Assembly (NCBI GenBank): GCA_019240405.1
Contig: JAFAYL010000060.1
Span: forward strand, 1-40,988
Direction of reading: 5' to 3'
DNA: 40,988 nucleotides
Source: Acidobacteriaceae bacterium
GTDB taxonomy: Bacteria; Acidobacteriota; Terriglobia; Bryobacterales; Bryobacteraceae
In this document: in pieces, positions 7,781 to 16,685 of the stretch
Layout of the letters: the number at the start of each line of letters is the position of its first letter
How positions within the stretch are numbered: the stretch's first letter is position 1
The notes under the pieces: generated by a model
Seen by the model: only the letters and a program-made list of their open reading frames with translations
What the model was told of the DNA's origin: nothing
Databases searched by the model: none
Made by a program: the position numbers and the translations under genes

Positions 7781-10351
7781 ATGACCCCGGAACCCACCAC
7801 TCCCCTCATGCGGCAATACCAAGCCGCAAAAAAGCAGGTTCCCGGCGCGCTACTGCTGTTTCGCCTCGGCGATTTTTACGAGCTCTTCTTTGAAGACGCC
7901 ATCACCGCAGCGCGCGAGCTCGAAATTACCCTCACCGCCCGTAACAAAGAACGCGGTGAGCCCGTTCCTATGTGTGGCGTCCCGTATCATGCCGCCGATA
8001 GCTACATCTCGCGGCTGATCCAGCGCGGTTATCGCGTCGCCCTCTGCGATCAGATGGAAGAAGCAGGCCCGGGCAAGAAACTCGTTCGGCGCGAAGTCAC
8101 TCGAATTGTCACTCCCGGCACCGCTACCGAATCCAGCCTTCTTCGCTCGCACGAGAACAATTATTTGGCTGCCGTCTTCATCAAAGGCGAACACAGCGGC
8201 CTTGCCTATGTCGATCTCTCAACGGGCGAGTTCCGCACAACCGAACTCGAGTGCCTCGAACTGGTTCCCGCGCTCGAAGCCCTGAACGTTCGTGAAGTCC
8301 TTCATCCCGACGGAGTCTCTATCGGTGCGCCCTGTCTCGAAACTCCACTCGATAATTGGATCTTCGGCCCCGATTACGCTGGCCGCCAGATCCTCGAGAC
8401 ATTCCGTTTGCTTTCGCTCGATGGCTGCGGTCTCGCTGACAAGCCTCTCGCCACGGCTGCTGCGGGCGCAGTGCTTCATTATCTGCGCGATACCCAGAAA
8501 GCCGCGCTCGATCACCTCAACCGCCCCAGTTACTACGAGCGCCAGGACCACATGGTGCTCGATGCTGCAACCGTTCGCAATCTGGAGCTGTTCGAGCCTC
8601 TCTTTGCAGGCGAGAACCGCGAAATCACGCTAATTCACGTACTCGACAAAACGCAGACCGGAATGGGTGGCCGCCTCCTCCGCAGGCGTCTGCTGAATCC
8701 CTCTTGCGACCAAGCCGAAATCGAAGCACGTCTCGACGCCGTCGCCGAGCTCGCCTCCAAGCTCATCATCCGGGGCGATCTTCGTAAAGCCCTCGGCGGA
8801 ATCCAGGATCTCGAGCGCCTGCTCGCCAAAGTCACTCTCGGTACTGCTTCGCCCCGCGACATGCTCGCGCTCGGAACGTCGCTGGCTCAGTTGCCCCGAG
8901 TCGCCGCTCTCATGGCGCAACTCGAAACTCCTAACCTTCGCTCAGAAATCGATCCGGTTGCCGAAGTGAGCGAAAACATTTTGGCCGCGATCTCGGATTC
9001 CGCGCCGGTCAATTTAGCCGAGGGCGGCGTCATTCGCGATGGCTTCCACGCGGAACTCGACGAATTGCGTGATATCAGCCGCAATAGCCGCCAATATATC
9101 GCCGCAATCGAAACACGCGAACGCGCCGCCACGGGCATTCAATCGCTCAAAGTCCGCTTCAACAATGTCTTCGGCTACTACATTGAGATCTCAAAACCCA
9201 ACCTGCCGCTCGTTCCTGCCGCTTACGAACGCAAGCAGACGCTCGCCAATGCCGAGCGCTTCACCACTCCCGAACTGAAAGAGCTTGAAGCGAAGGTCCT
9301 CGCCGCCGAAGATCAAATCCTCACGCTCGAGCGTGAAATCTTTCAAAACGTCCGCTCCTTCGCCGCCTCTCACGCCGCGCGAATCAAAGCTGCCGCGGCA
9401 ATCATCAGTGAACTAGACGTTGCTGCTGCGCTCGCGCAAATCGCCGTCGAAAATCGTTATCACCGGCCGCGATTTTCCGATTCTGGCGAAATGCGCATCG
9501 ACGCCGGCCGCCATCCGGTGATTGAAAAATTGACAGAACGCGATGCAATGCGGTTCATTCCCAACGATCTGTACTTGCATTCGTCAAAAGAATATATAGG
9601 TGTAATCACCGGCCCCAATATGGGTGGCAAGTCAACCTATCTCCGCCAAGCCGCGCTGATTCTCATCCTGGCCCAGATCGGTTCCTTTGTACCAGCGGAA
9701 GCCGCGCTTCTCCCGATCGTAGACCGCGTCTTCACCCGGATCGGGGCCACTGACAATCTCGCCCGTGGCCGGTCCACTTTTATGGTCGAAATGACAGAAG
9801 CCGCCGCCATTCTGAACACCGCAACTTTCCGGAGCTTTATCGTGCTGGACGAGATCGGCCGCGGAACCTCTACTTATGATGGCTTGGCGCTTGCCTGGGC
9901 CGTTGTGGAATACATTCACGACAAAATTAGTGCAAAAACACTATTCGCAACCCACTATCATGAGCTTACCGACCTAGCAGAACAACTGGCCGGAGTAAGA
10001 AATTTACATGTCGCCGTAAAAGAGTCGAATGACCAGATCTTATTCATAAGAAAGGTAGAACCTGGCCCAGCCGACCGCAGCTATGGTATCGAAGTGGCCC
10101 GTCTGGCCGGTCTACCCCTGCAAGTAATCGAGCGAGCGAGCTCAGTTTTGTTGCATCATGAAAGGAGGGAGCACGCTCTAACCGCAGAGTTAAACCCAGG
10201 CGATGCCAACGCGCCTCTACAAATAAAACTTTTTGAGCCCGTAAACCAGGGGCTCGCCGATCGCGTTCGGGCTTTGGACATCAACCAGCTCCGGCCGGTC
10301 GAAGCATTGCAGATTCTGCAAGATTTGCAGCAAGAGTTACGAAAGAGATGA
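7781..10351 (+). CDS. mutS: DNA mismatch repair protein MutS
   Basis: An 856-residue MutS1 that recognises mismatches and small loops and recruits MutL. The mismatch-wedging Phe-x-Glu motif is within GDFYELF (residues 30-36). The ATPase has its P-loop GPNMGGKS at 611-618 and Walker B LDEIGRG with Asp690-Glu691, followed by TSTYDGLALAWA and the conserved ATHYHEL. The connector, lever and clamp regions have normal spacing. ATG 7781 gives a typical N-terminus; ATG 7808 is a less likely alternative. The stop overlaps the anmK start by ATGA, so the two are translationally coupled. A short C-terminal tail ends near QQELRKR, without obvious truncation. Confidence 0.97.
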   Translation: MTPEPTTPLMRQYQAAKKQVPGALLLFRLGDFYELFFEDAITAARELEITLTARNKERGEPVPMCGVPYHAADSYISRLIQRGYRVALCDQMEEAGPGKKLVRREVTRIVTPGTATESSLLRSHENNYLAAVFIKGEHSGLAYVDLSTGEFRTTELECLELVPALEALNVREVLHPDGVSIGAPCLETPLDNWIFGPDYAGRQILETFRLLSLDGCGLADKPLATAAAGAVLHYLRDTQKAALDHLNRPSYYERQDHMVLDAATVRNLELFEPLFAGENREITLIHVLDKTQTGMGGRLLRRRLLNPSCDQAEIEARLDAVAELASKLIIRGDLRKALGGIQDLERLLAKVTLGTASPRDMLALGTSLAQLPRVAALMAQLETPNLRSEIDPVAEVSENILAAISDSAPVNLAEGGVIRDGFHAELDELRDISRNSRQYIAAIETRERAATGIQSLKVRFNNVFGYYIEISKPNLPLVPAAYERKQTLANAERFTTPELKELEAKVLAAEDQILTLEREIFQNVRSFAASHAARIKAAAAIISELDVAAALAQIAVENRYHRPRFSDSGEMRIDAGRHPVIEKLTERDAMRFIPNDLYLHSSKEYIGVITGPNMGGKSTYLRQAALILILAQIGSFVPAEAALLPIVDRVFTRIGATDNLARGRSTFMVEMTEAAAILNTATFRSFIVLDEIGRGTSTYDGLALAWAVVEYIHDKISAKTLFATHYHELTDLAEQLAGVRNLHVAVKESNDQILFIRKVEPGPADRSYGIEVARLAGLPLQVIERASSVLLHHERREHALTAELNPGDANAPLQIKLFEPVNQGLADRVRALDINQLRPVEALQILQDLQQELRKR

Positions 10352-11643
10352 GAATAGCAGGTATCATGAGCGGGACTTCGCTCGACGGCATCGATGTGGC
10401 AATCATCGATATCACTGGTTCGGGCTTCAAGGCGAAAGTCAACGTCCTGACGAGTCATTCAGTCCCCTATCCAAAGGAAATTCGTGAAGCGCTTTTCGCG
10501 ATTTCGAATGCGAACGCTCACACGGGAGATATTTCGCGCCTCAACTTCCTCCTCGGCGAGCTGTACGTCGAGGCGCTGGAAGAGACGGCTGAGCGCGCCG
10601 ATATTCCGCTTGATTCCATCAAGCTGATCGGCTGCCACGGCCAGACTATCTTCCATGAAGGACAAGGTACGCAGTACCTCGGCAAGAAGGTGGCGAGTAC
10701 ATTTCAAATTGGCGAATCGAGCATCATCACCGAGCGCACAGGAATTGATGTAATTTCAAACTTCCGCGAGCGCGACGTGGCTGCTGGAGGGAAGGGTGCG
10801 CCATTGGTGCCCTACCTCGATTACATGTTGATCCGTCATCGTGGCCGTGGACGTGTAGCGGTTAACATCGGCGGTATCGCCAACTTGACTGCCATTCCTC
10901 CGAACACAAGCACAGATCGAGTGATCGGGTTCGATACGGGTCCCGGAAACATGGTCATCGACCAGCTCGTGACCCGAATCACGCAGGGCGGCCAAACCTT
11001 CGATCGCGACGGTGTGATTGCCGCTAGTGGCGAAATCGATCAGAAGCTTCTCGCAAAGCTGCTGCGCGACAAGTACTTTCGTCAGAAGCCGCCCAAGACC
11101 GCCGGTCGCGAGCAGTACGGCTCGGAGTTCGTCACTAAGCTGCTTGATACCGAGCTCAGCAGTGAAGATCTCATCGCGACCGCAACGGCGCTGACCGCAG
11201 AGAGTATTGCGGCCGCGGTTCGCAATTTTGTCTTGCCCGTCATGCGGGTAGACGAAATTTTCGTCTCTGGCGGAGGCACGCACAATCCGACCTTGATGCG
11301 CATGCTTCGTAAGGCAATGGACCCGGTTCCGGTCATGGAAACCACCGAGGTTGGCCTTGACGTGGACGCGAAGGAAGCGATTGCGTTTGCCGTAATGGCT
11401 TATGAGACGTCTCATTCGCGGCCTTCCAATGTCCCGATGGTCACGGGAGCGAAGCGCTCTGTAGTGCTCGGAAAGATTACGCCTAACGGCCCACCTCGCA
11501 ACGGAGTCAACGGCACGAACGGGGCAACGAATGGAACGGCGCGTGGCCCCTCGGCGACTGCGACCCACAAATCCAAGGCGACTCGCACTACCAAAGTGAG
11601 CCGTCCCGCTGTAGCGGCCAAAGCCAAAGCCGCGGCCCGGTAG
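10348..11643 (+). CDS. anmK: Anhydro-N-acetylmuramic acid kinase with basic C-terminal tail
   Basis: AnmK phosphorylates and opens 1,6-anhydro-MurNAc released in cell-wall recycling, giving MurNAc-6-phosphate. The ATP-binding start MSGTSLDGID (7-16) and the GFDTGPGN segment with Asp196, equivalent to the active-site region, are clear, as is FVSGGGTHNPTL. The kinase domain ends near residue 380. Beyond it is a tail of about 50 residues rich in Gly/Asn/Thr and then Lys/Ala/Thr, ending KAKAAAR, which is not part of the known fold. The start overlaps the mutS stop. murB, another muropeptide-precursor gene, is about 4 kb downstream on the other strand and not in this operon. Confidence 0.95.
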   Translation: MRIAGIMSGTSLDGIDVAIIDITGSGFKAKVNVLTSHSVPYPKEIREALFAISNANAHTGDISRLNFLLGELYVEALEETAERADIPLDSIKLIGCHGQTIFHEGQGTQYLGKKVASTFQIGESSIITERTGIDVISNFRERDVAAGGKGAPLVPYLDYMLIRHRGRGRVAVNIGGIANLTAIPPNTSTDRVIGFDTGPGNMVIDQLVTRITQGGQTFDRDGVIAASGEIDQKLLAKLLRDKYFRQKPPKTAGREQYGSEFVTKLLDTELSSEDLIATATALTAESIAAAVRNFVLPVMRVDEIFVSGGGTHNPTLMRMLRKAMDPVPVMETTEVGLDVDAKEAIAFAVMAYETSHSRPSNVPMVTGAKRSVVLGKITPNGPPRNGVNGTNGATNGTARGPSATATHKSKATRTTKVSRPAVAAKAKAAAR

Positions 11644-11654
11644 ATACGACTTCA

Positions 11655-11675
11655 CCGGGGGCGGGGCTCGCCCGG
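11655..11675 (+). terminator. GC hairpin after anmK
   Basis: CCGGG-GG-CG can pair with CGCCCGG around a GGGCT loop, leaving a two-base bulge. No T-run follows; it may be a weak terminator or a processing hairpin between anmK and the cytochrome gene. Confidence 0.25.
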
Positions 11676-11683
11676 AACATTTA

Positions 11684-12202
11684 ATGCGATCGTTTATCTT
11701 CGGTTTCCTGATCGGGCTGATTCTGCTGCCCCTCTGCGCTTGGCTGTACGTCCGCTTCGGGTACGCTCCCGTTGCGACAGCCTCTTCGCCCATGCTGTTC
11801 GAGAGGCGGCTAGCATCTATGGCTTTGAAGGCGCGCATTGAAAAAGAAGCGCCGAAAAACGCGCCGCTGCAGGCGACGAATGACAACCTGATCGCCGGCG
11901 CTCATGTCTATCGAACCCATTGTGCTGTGTGCCACGGCCTGCCGGGTCAGCCTGATTACCCGGCCGCGACCGGAATGTTCCCCAAGCCGCCGCAATTATT
12001 CAAAGGCCACGGAGTCACGGATGATCCGCCGGGCGAAACGTATTGGAAAGTTACGAATGGTATTCGTCTGACGGGAATGCCCGCTTATGCGGATTCTTTA
12101 AAAGAAGACGAGCGATGGCAGGTTAGCCTCATGCTAGCGGATGCAGATAAACTGAGCCCGGACGCGCGTACGGTTCTCAGCCAGCCTCTTGACATTCGAT
12201 AG
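11684..12202 (+). CDS. Membrane-anchored monohaem cytochrome c
   Basis: A 172-residue protein with an N-terminal hydrophobic segment (residues 4-22) that is either a signal anchor or an uncleaved signal peptide, placing the rest in the periplasm. One haem site, CAVCH, is at 80-84, and GMPAY supplies the probable axial methionine at 132. The fold fits class I cytochrome c of the mono-haem CBB3 type. A roughly 45-residue linker separates anchor and haem domain. It lies 40 bp after anmK, so co-transcription with mutS-anmK is possible but the intervening hairpin argues for partial separation. The electron donor and acceptor are not evident from neighbours. Confidence 0.9.
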   Translation: MRSFIFGFLIGLILLPLCAWLYVRFGYAPVATASSPMLFERRLASMALKARIEKEAPKNAPLQATNDNLIAGAHVYRTHCAVCHGLPGQPDYPAATGMFPKPPQLFKGHGVTDDPPGETYWKVTNGIRLTGMPAYADSLKEDERWQVSLMLADADKLSPDARTVLSQPLDIR

Positions 12203-12256
12203 TGTTGTCCTTTGCTTGTATAAAATGCACATAACAGTCAGTAGTAAAGGAAGGTT

Positions 12257-13666
12257 ATGTCTCGAAAATGGTCTCGCGGATTTCTCTTGGCGGGATGCCT
12301 CCCTATATTTAGCTCAATCGTGTTCGCCCAGCAGCCGCCTTCAACGCCGCAGAGCGTTCATTTGCAAGTCGAAGCCGGAACACCACTAAGGCTGTACATC
12401 ACTCACCGCGTTTGGTTCCGGAAAAACGAAACAGTTCAAGCTAAATTTGCCGACCCGGTCTGGGCGTTCGATCGAGTTGTCATCCCGGCCGGAACGGTGA
12501 TTCAAGGGCAAGTCACAAACTTGATATCCGTCCCTGGAACGGAGCGCGCCCGGGCCATTGTCGGAGGCGATTTCACTCCATTGAAGCGCGCTGAGGTCTC
12601 ATTCTCAACTGCCACGCTTCCCGATGGCCGAACACTACAGCTTCAAACGCAAGAGTCACTTGGCCTTTCGACGATTTATGTTCCCGGTCGGGCAAAAAAG
12701 AGGTCGAAACAGAGAAGCAGCCCGAAGATTCCGAGCCGTGCCAGCCAGTTCATCAGGAGTCAGGCGCAGGCTCAGCTCAACGCGCGGAGTCGCGGGCTTT
12801 TCGATTTTATCCGGGGACCGAACAAACGGGAATGGCTTGAGAATTTCTTGATGACGAAGCTGCCCTATCATCCCGAGTGGTACCGCTCAGGAACGCGCTT
12901 TGACGCGGTTCTCGCGCAGCCCGTCGACTTTGGAAACGTAAGCGTTGCACCAGAAGAACTCGAGGCTATTGGCAGCTACCCTGGGCGAGATGTGATTGCT
13001 CAGATGCGGATTCTCTCGGACATCAGTTCCGCGGATGCACATGTAGGCGACAGCATGGAGGGAGAGCTTTCGCAACCGCTGTTCTCATCGGATCATCAGC
13101 TCGTCCTTCCGGAAGGAACACGCGTGCACGGCAAGATCACGCTGGCTCGACCCGCACGGTTTCTGCGTCGCGGCGGTCAACTTCGGTTCGCGATCCAGGA
13201 CATCGAGCTTCCAACCGTTGTGGCCAATATTGAGCCCCGCGCGCCGGCAAGCGTGAATCGATCGCAACCGGCTCAAGCACAGCTAGTCGAGGCGGAAGCA
13301 GATCCCGGTGCCGTGAAGGTCGATCCGGAAGGAACCGCGAAGGCCACTGAATTAAAGACTCGTTTTCTCCGCCCTGCCATCGCCGGGTTGATCGCCGTGA
13401 AATCGATGGATAATGACACGGGTAAGCAAACCGCATCAGGTACCGGGTCGCCGAACACAGCAGGCCGGGGCCTTGGCGGTTTCTCCGGTTTCGGTTTACT
13501 CGGAATCGCTGCTTCAAAAGGGCCGCCCCAGGTTGCCGCCGGCCTCGGCTTCTACGGACTCGCCTGGTCCGTCTACTCGACCATCATTTCACGTGGCGGA
13601 GAAGTCCGATTTCAAAAGAACACCGCGATGGCAATACGGTTCGGTTCGCCCCCTAGAACGCGGTGA
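12257..13666 (+). CDS. Secreted protein of unknown function
   Basis: A 469-residue protein with a signal peptide ending near FAQQ (about residue 25). Two similar segments can be seen: VVIPAGTVIQGQV and, 200 residues later, LVLPEGTRVHGKI, each followed by a strand-rich stretch (RAEVSF and GGQLRFAIQDIELP). Their shape recalls the small beta modules of TrbI/VirB10-like proteins, but similarity is too short to assign a family. The C-terminal part is Gly-rich with a hydrophobic patch and ends in EVRFQKNTAMAIRFG. A strong ribosome site AAGGAAGG precedes ATG 12257, and TATAAA at 12219-12224 is a possible -10. Its stop codon directly abuts the convergent amidohydrolase stop (no intervening base). Confidence 0.8.
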   Translation: MSRKWSRGFLLAGCLPIFSSIVFAQQPPSTPQSVHLQVEAGTPLRLYITHRVWFRKNETVQAKFADPVWAFDRVVIPAGTVIQGQVTNLISVPGTERARAIVGGDFTPLKRAEVSFSTATLPDGRTLQLQTQESLGLSTIYVPGRAKKRSKQRSSPKIPSRASQFIRSQAQAQLNARSRGLFDFIRGPNKREWLENFLMTKLPYHPEWYRSGTRFDAVLAQPVDFGNVSVAPEELEAIGSYPGRDVIAQMRILSDISSADAHVGDSMEGELSQPLFSSDHQLVLPEGTRVHGKITLARPARFLRRGGQLRFAIQDIELPTVVANIEPRAPASVNRSQPAQAQLVEAEADPGAVKVDPEGTAKATELKTRFLRPAIAGLIAVKSMDNDTGKQTASGTGSPNTAGRGLGGFSGFGLLGIAASKGPPQVAAGLGFYGLAWSVYSTIISRGGEVRFQKNTAMAIRFGSPPRTR

Positions 13667-15379
13667 TCATCTTAATAAGAGGCCGCTGCGATCCTGTTTG
13701 TACCTATCGCGCGGGTTGCTTGGCTCAGCCACGATCCTTCCATCAAAGATTGTCATCCATACCTTGGTATCGGCGATCTTGATTGGATCAATCGAAAAGA
13801 TATCATCCGACAATACGGCTAAGTCAGCCAGCTTTCCCGGTTCAATTGAGCCTTTGATCTTCTCGTCAAAGCTCGCGTAAGCCGATCCCATCGTGTAGGC
13901 GCGCACTGCTTCTTCAACCGTAATCTTCTGTTCTGGAATCCAACCATCGGGATGTTTGCCATCCAGAGTCCGTCGTGTCACCGCGCCGTAAATGCCCATC
14001 AGAACGTTCATGGGCGCAACATCCCAGTCCGATCCGAACGCAAGTGTCGCTCCTGAATCGAGCAGCGACCGGAACGCGTAGGTGGTCTTTGCGCGCTCTG
14101 GTCCAATGCGCTTTTCGGCCCAGCGTCCATCGTCGATGCAGTGGTACGGCTGCATGGAAGCGATCACATGCAGGCGCCCGAACCGCGGAACATCCGAAGG
14201 CTGCAAATGTTGAGCGTGTTCAATCCGCAGCCGCCGATCGCGCTCGCCATGTTCGCGCTCGAGGCGCTCGTAGAATCTCAGGATTGTATTGTTTGCCCTA
14301 TCTCCAATCGCATGAATCGCAATCTGGAGTCCAGCTGCGTCGGCGTGCTCGATGTTGGCCCAGATGCTTTCGGGATGCACCAACTCGGCGCTCGCAATCC
14401 CGCTTGTATTTGGAGCATCAAGGTACGGTTGAAAGAACCAGGCGGTCGTCGATCCCAGTGAGCCGTCGGCAAACCCTTTCAACCCTCCGATATGCAATGT
14501 CTCGTTTCCAAAGTCCGCAACGAGGCCGATATTCGCTAGCCGTTGCCACGAAACGAGCGGCTGATGTCCCGAAATGCGCACTGTCAACTCGCCTTTATGA
14601 AGCATCGTCTGATACGTGCGAAACACATCGGGTGATGCGGACATGTCTTGCACACTCGTCACGCCATTCGCATTCGCATAGGCCTGCGCAGCCTTGATGG
14701 CTTTCCTAATTTGCTCCTGCGAGGGAGCGGGAATCACTCGCTCCACCAGGCCTTGCGCCGCATCCTTCAAAATTCCGGTGGGATTGCCTTCCGAATCGCG
14801 CACGATCACACCGCCTGGCACATCCTTCGTGTTCCTGTTTACTCCCGCGAGTTTCAGCGCGACCGAATTCGCGAGCGACATGTGTCCGTCCAACCGGTTG
14901 ACAAATACGGGCCAATCTTTCGTCACATTGTCAATCAATTGCCGTGTCGGCAAACGCGCCGGTGTCCAGTTCTCGTGATCCCAATCGCCGCCCGTGATCC
15001 ACTGCCCTCTCGGCGTATGTTGTGCAAATTCTGCCAGCGTAGCGCGGAACTCTTCCTGACTTTTTGCATAACGTAGTTGTGGTCCCGCTAAGTTTGAGCC
15101 TCCTGAAAAGAAATGCACGTGGGCGTCATCAAAGCCCGGCAGCACACGCCTCCCGTCAAGATCGATTACCTCGGTGCCAGATTCCTTCAGCTTCAGAATC
15201 TCCGACGTGCTTCCTACTGCCACAATCCGATTTCCCCGAATCGCAACTGCTTCCGCCTCTTTCTGCTCAGGATTCACCGTCCAAATCTTCCCGTTGATCA
15301 GCAGCAACGTAACCGGCTGTTGCGCGTGAAGCGACATACCGAGTAGCCAGAGCAGTGCGAAGGACAATTTAATAATCAT
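13667..15379 (-). CDS. Exported amidohydrolase, YtcJ-like (Amidohydro_3)
   Basis: A 570-residue metal-dependent hydrolase of the amidohydrolase superfamily. A signal peptide (1-19, ending LHAQ) indicates export. The first metal-ligand motif HVH is at 87-89 (GFDDAHVHF). Further typical blocks are GGDWDHENW, the [11 protein letters not shown] segment, [17 protein letters not shown] and [10 protein letters not shown], which supply the remaining histidines and the catalytic aspartate. The C-terminal [16 protein letters not shown] closes the composite beta-sandwich. YtcJ-like enzymes act on varied amide or formamide bonds; the substrate is unknown. It starts 6 bp after the murB stop, so they form one operon. 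Confidence 0.92.
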   Translation of the reverse strand: MIIKLSFALLWLLGMSLHAQQPVTLLLINGKIWTVNPEQKEAEAVAIRGNRIVAVGSTSEILKLKESGTEVIDLDGRRVLPGFDDAHVHFFSGGSNLAGPQLRYAKSQEEFRATLAEFAQHTPRGQWITGGDWDHENWTPARLPTRQLIDNVTKDWPVFVNRLDGHMSLANSVALKLAGVNRNTKDVPGGVIVRDSEGNPTGILKDAAQGLVERVIPAPSQEQIRKAIKAAQAYANANGVTSVQDMSASPDVFRTYQTMLHKGELTVRISGHQPLVSWQRLANIGLVADFGNETLHIGGLKGFADGSLGSTTAWFFQPYLDAPNTSGIASAELVHPESIWANIEHADAAGLQIAIHAIGDRANNTILRFYERLEREHGERDRRLRIEHAQHLQPSDVPRFGRLHVIASMQPYHCIDDGRWAEKRIGPERAKTTYAFRSLLDSGATLAFGSDWDVAPMNVLMGIYGAVTRRTLDGKHPDGWIPEQKITVEEAVRAYTMGSAYASFDEKIKGSIEPGKLADLAVLSDDIFSIDPIKIADTKVWMTIFDGRIVAEPSNPRDRYKQDRSGLLLR

Positions 15380-15385
15380 GCGATT

Positions 15386-16378
15386 TTAAACCAAAGCCGG
15401 AGCGTGTTCGAAGCCGACGTATTGGACTTCCTCTTCTAATTCGAAGCCAAAACGGTCGCGCACGCGTTGCTTCAGTTCCTGGATGATGGCGACCAAGTCT
15501 GCTGCTTCGCCGGCTCCGTCGTTGTACACCAAGTTCGCGTGATAGGACGCGACTTGAATATCGCCGCGCCGGATCCCTTTTGCTCCTGCCTGCTCAAGAA
15601 ACCATGCCGATGGCACTTTCCCGTCGCGCACCACAGTGCCGGGCACTTCCGCTTGCACGTGCTCCGGAAGATCGTCGAAAAAGACATTCTTAAAGATGCT
15701 GCCAGCGCATTTCATTTGTGGCGGATACTTCAGGTCGCGAATCGTACGAATTTCACGGGCCGTGTTCGCAAGGTCGCCCGGATCCCCGCTTTCAAACCGG
15801 AGATCCAGGGACAAAATCACCCACTCTTTGCGGGTCTTGAAGATACTCTCGCGATATTGGAAATCGCATTCAGAATTGCGAAACGCTTTAACGTGCCGGC
15901 CGTCAGTGGCTCTCACACATTCAACTAGCTCGTTAATCGAACGGCCGTATGCGCCTGCATTCCCGTAAATCGCGCCCCCCACATATCCCGGGATACCGGT
16001 CATCGTTTCCAATCCCTTCATGCCGAGGCGAATGCTTTCGTCCACTACATCCTGCAAAACGGCCCCCGCTTCGACTTGTAATAGCATTCCCTTGCGTTCC
16101 AACCGCGAGCCTTTATAACGAAGCACCACCCCATCGAAGCCAAAATCAGACACGATCAAGTTCGTGCCGCCACCGATAACCACATTGGGAAGTTTAAGCT
16201 CCTGAACAGTACGGCGGGCCTGCGTCAGTGCACTCTCATCAGGGGCATCGCAAAGGACCGCGGCGGGTCCACCAATACGAAAACGCGTATGATCCGAAAG
16301 CGGCACGTTGACGAGAACTGTCAGTTCCGGAATCGCACACAGCCGATTGACTGCCGCCGGCATTACCGCCATTGTCAC
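15386..16378 (-). CDS. murB: UDP-N-acetylenolpyruvoylglucosamine reductase MurB
   Basis: MurB reduces UDP-GlcNAc-enolpyruvate to UDP-MurNAc with FAD and NADPH. The FAD-binding GGGTNLIVSD is at 69-78 and GIPGYVGGAIYGNAGAYG at 128-145. The active-site YRES is at 175-178, the proton-donor serine is Ser227 in AGSIFKN, and the C-terminal catalytic glutamate is in LEEEV (about Glu317). Start choice is open: GTG 16378, ATG 16372 and ATG 16363 are all in frame and lie within or beside three 9-bp direct repeats. The amidohydrolase follows after 6 bp. In most bacteria murB sits in the division/cell-wall cluster; here it stands apart. Confidence 0.96.
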   Translation of the reverse strand: MTMAVMPAAVNRLCAIPELTVLVNVPLSDHTRFRIGGPAAVLCDAPDESALTQARRTVQELKLPNVVIGGGTNLIVSDFGFDGVVLRYKGSRLERKGMLLQVEAGAVLQDVVDESIRLGMKGLETMTGIPGYVGGAIYGNAGAYGRSINELVECVRATDGRHVKAFRNSECDFQYRESIFKTRKEWVILSLDLRFESGDPGDLANTAREIRTIRDLKYPPQMKCAGSIFKNVFFDDLPEHVQAEVPGTVVRDGKVPSAWFLEQAGAKGIRRGDIQVASYHANLVYNDGAGEAADLVAIIQELKQRVRDRFGFELEEEVQYVGFEHAPALV

Positions 16379-16399
16379 GATTGTCGCAACTGTCGCAAA
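16373..16399. repeat. Three tandem 9-bp direct repeats (TGTCRCRAN)
   Basis: TGTCACGAT, TGTCGCAAC and TGTCGCAAA follow one another without a gap. They cover the upstream edge of murB and lie 15 bp before the divergent coiled-coil gene start. Direct repeats of this period are typical of tandem monomer or head-to-tail factor binding, but no matching regulator is known to me. Confidence 0.5.
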
Positions 16400-16413
16400 A
16401 TGGAAGCACGTCT

Positions 16414-16673
16414 ATGTCCCCGGATAACAACTCCCCTGCAACCAAAGCTGATCTGAAAGCGCTCGAAGAGAAGCTCATTGAAACTATGCGCGATATGCAA
16501 ACCGAGCTGCTCCGCGGATTCGCCGCACACAACACCGGACTCACGGTTCGGATGCGAAAGGTTGAAGCTGACCAAAGTAATCTGGACGCCCCACATCACC
16601 ACGCCTAGCCCAGCTTGAGCAGCAGGTCACCGAGATGAACATTCGCCTAATGAGACTCGAGAGTCACCGCTAA
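16414..16673 (+). pseudogene. Small coiled-coil protein gene with frameshift
   Basis: ATG 16414 has a GGAAG ribosome site at 16402-16406. The frame encodes a charged heptad-like helix (LKALEEKLIETMRDMQTELL, then RMRKVEADQSNLDA) and stops at 16608. Continuing in the -1 frame from about 16590 gives RLAQLEQQVTEMNIRLMRLE and a TAA at 16671-16673, which continues the coiled coil. The switch falls at a run of four C bases (GCCCCA), so a one-base loss is the simplest explanation. Intact, the protein would have about 86 residues. It may be a real pseudogene or a sequencing error. It is divergent from murB and convergent with the second ADOP permease. Confidence 0.6.
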
Positions 16674-16685
16674 GCAAGCCGGAAC

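Noticed and set aside
10756-11886. Long minus-strand open frame opposite anmK
   Set aside because: It lies antisense to a clear AnmK coding frame, has an Arg-rich composition typical of shadows, and no family motif or ribosome site.
12189-12224. TTGACA at 12189-12194 with TATAAA at 12219-12224 as a promoter
   Set aside because: The hexamers are 24 bp apart, too far for a sigma-70 promoter, and TTGACA lies within the preceding coding end.
16580-16600. Programmed -1 frameshift in the coiled-coil gene
   Set aside because: GCCCCAC does not fit a classical X-XXY-YYZ slippery site in the reading frame, and no stimulatory structure is evident; a base loss is simpler.
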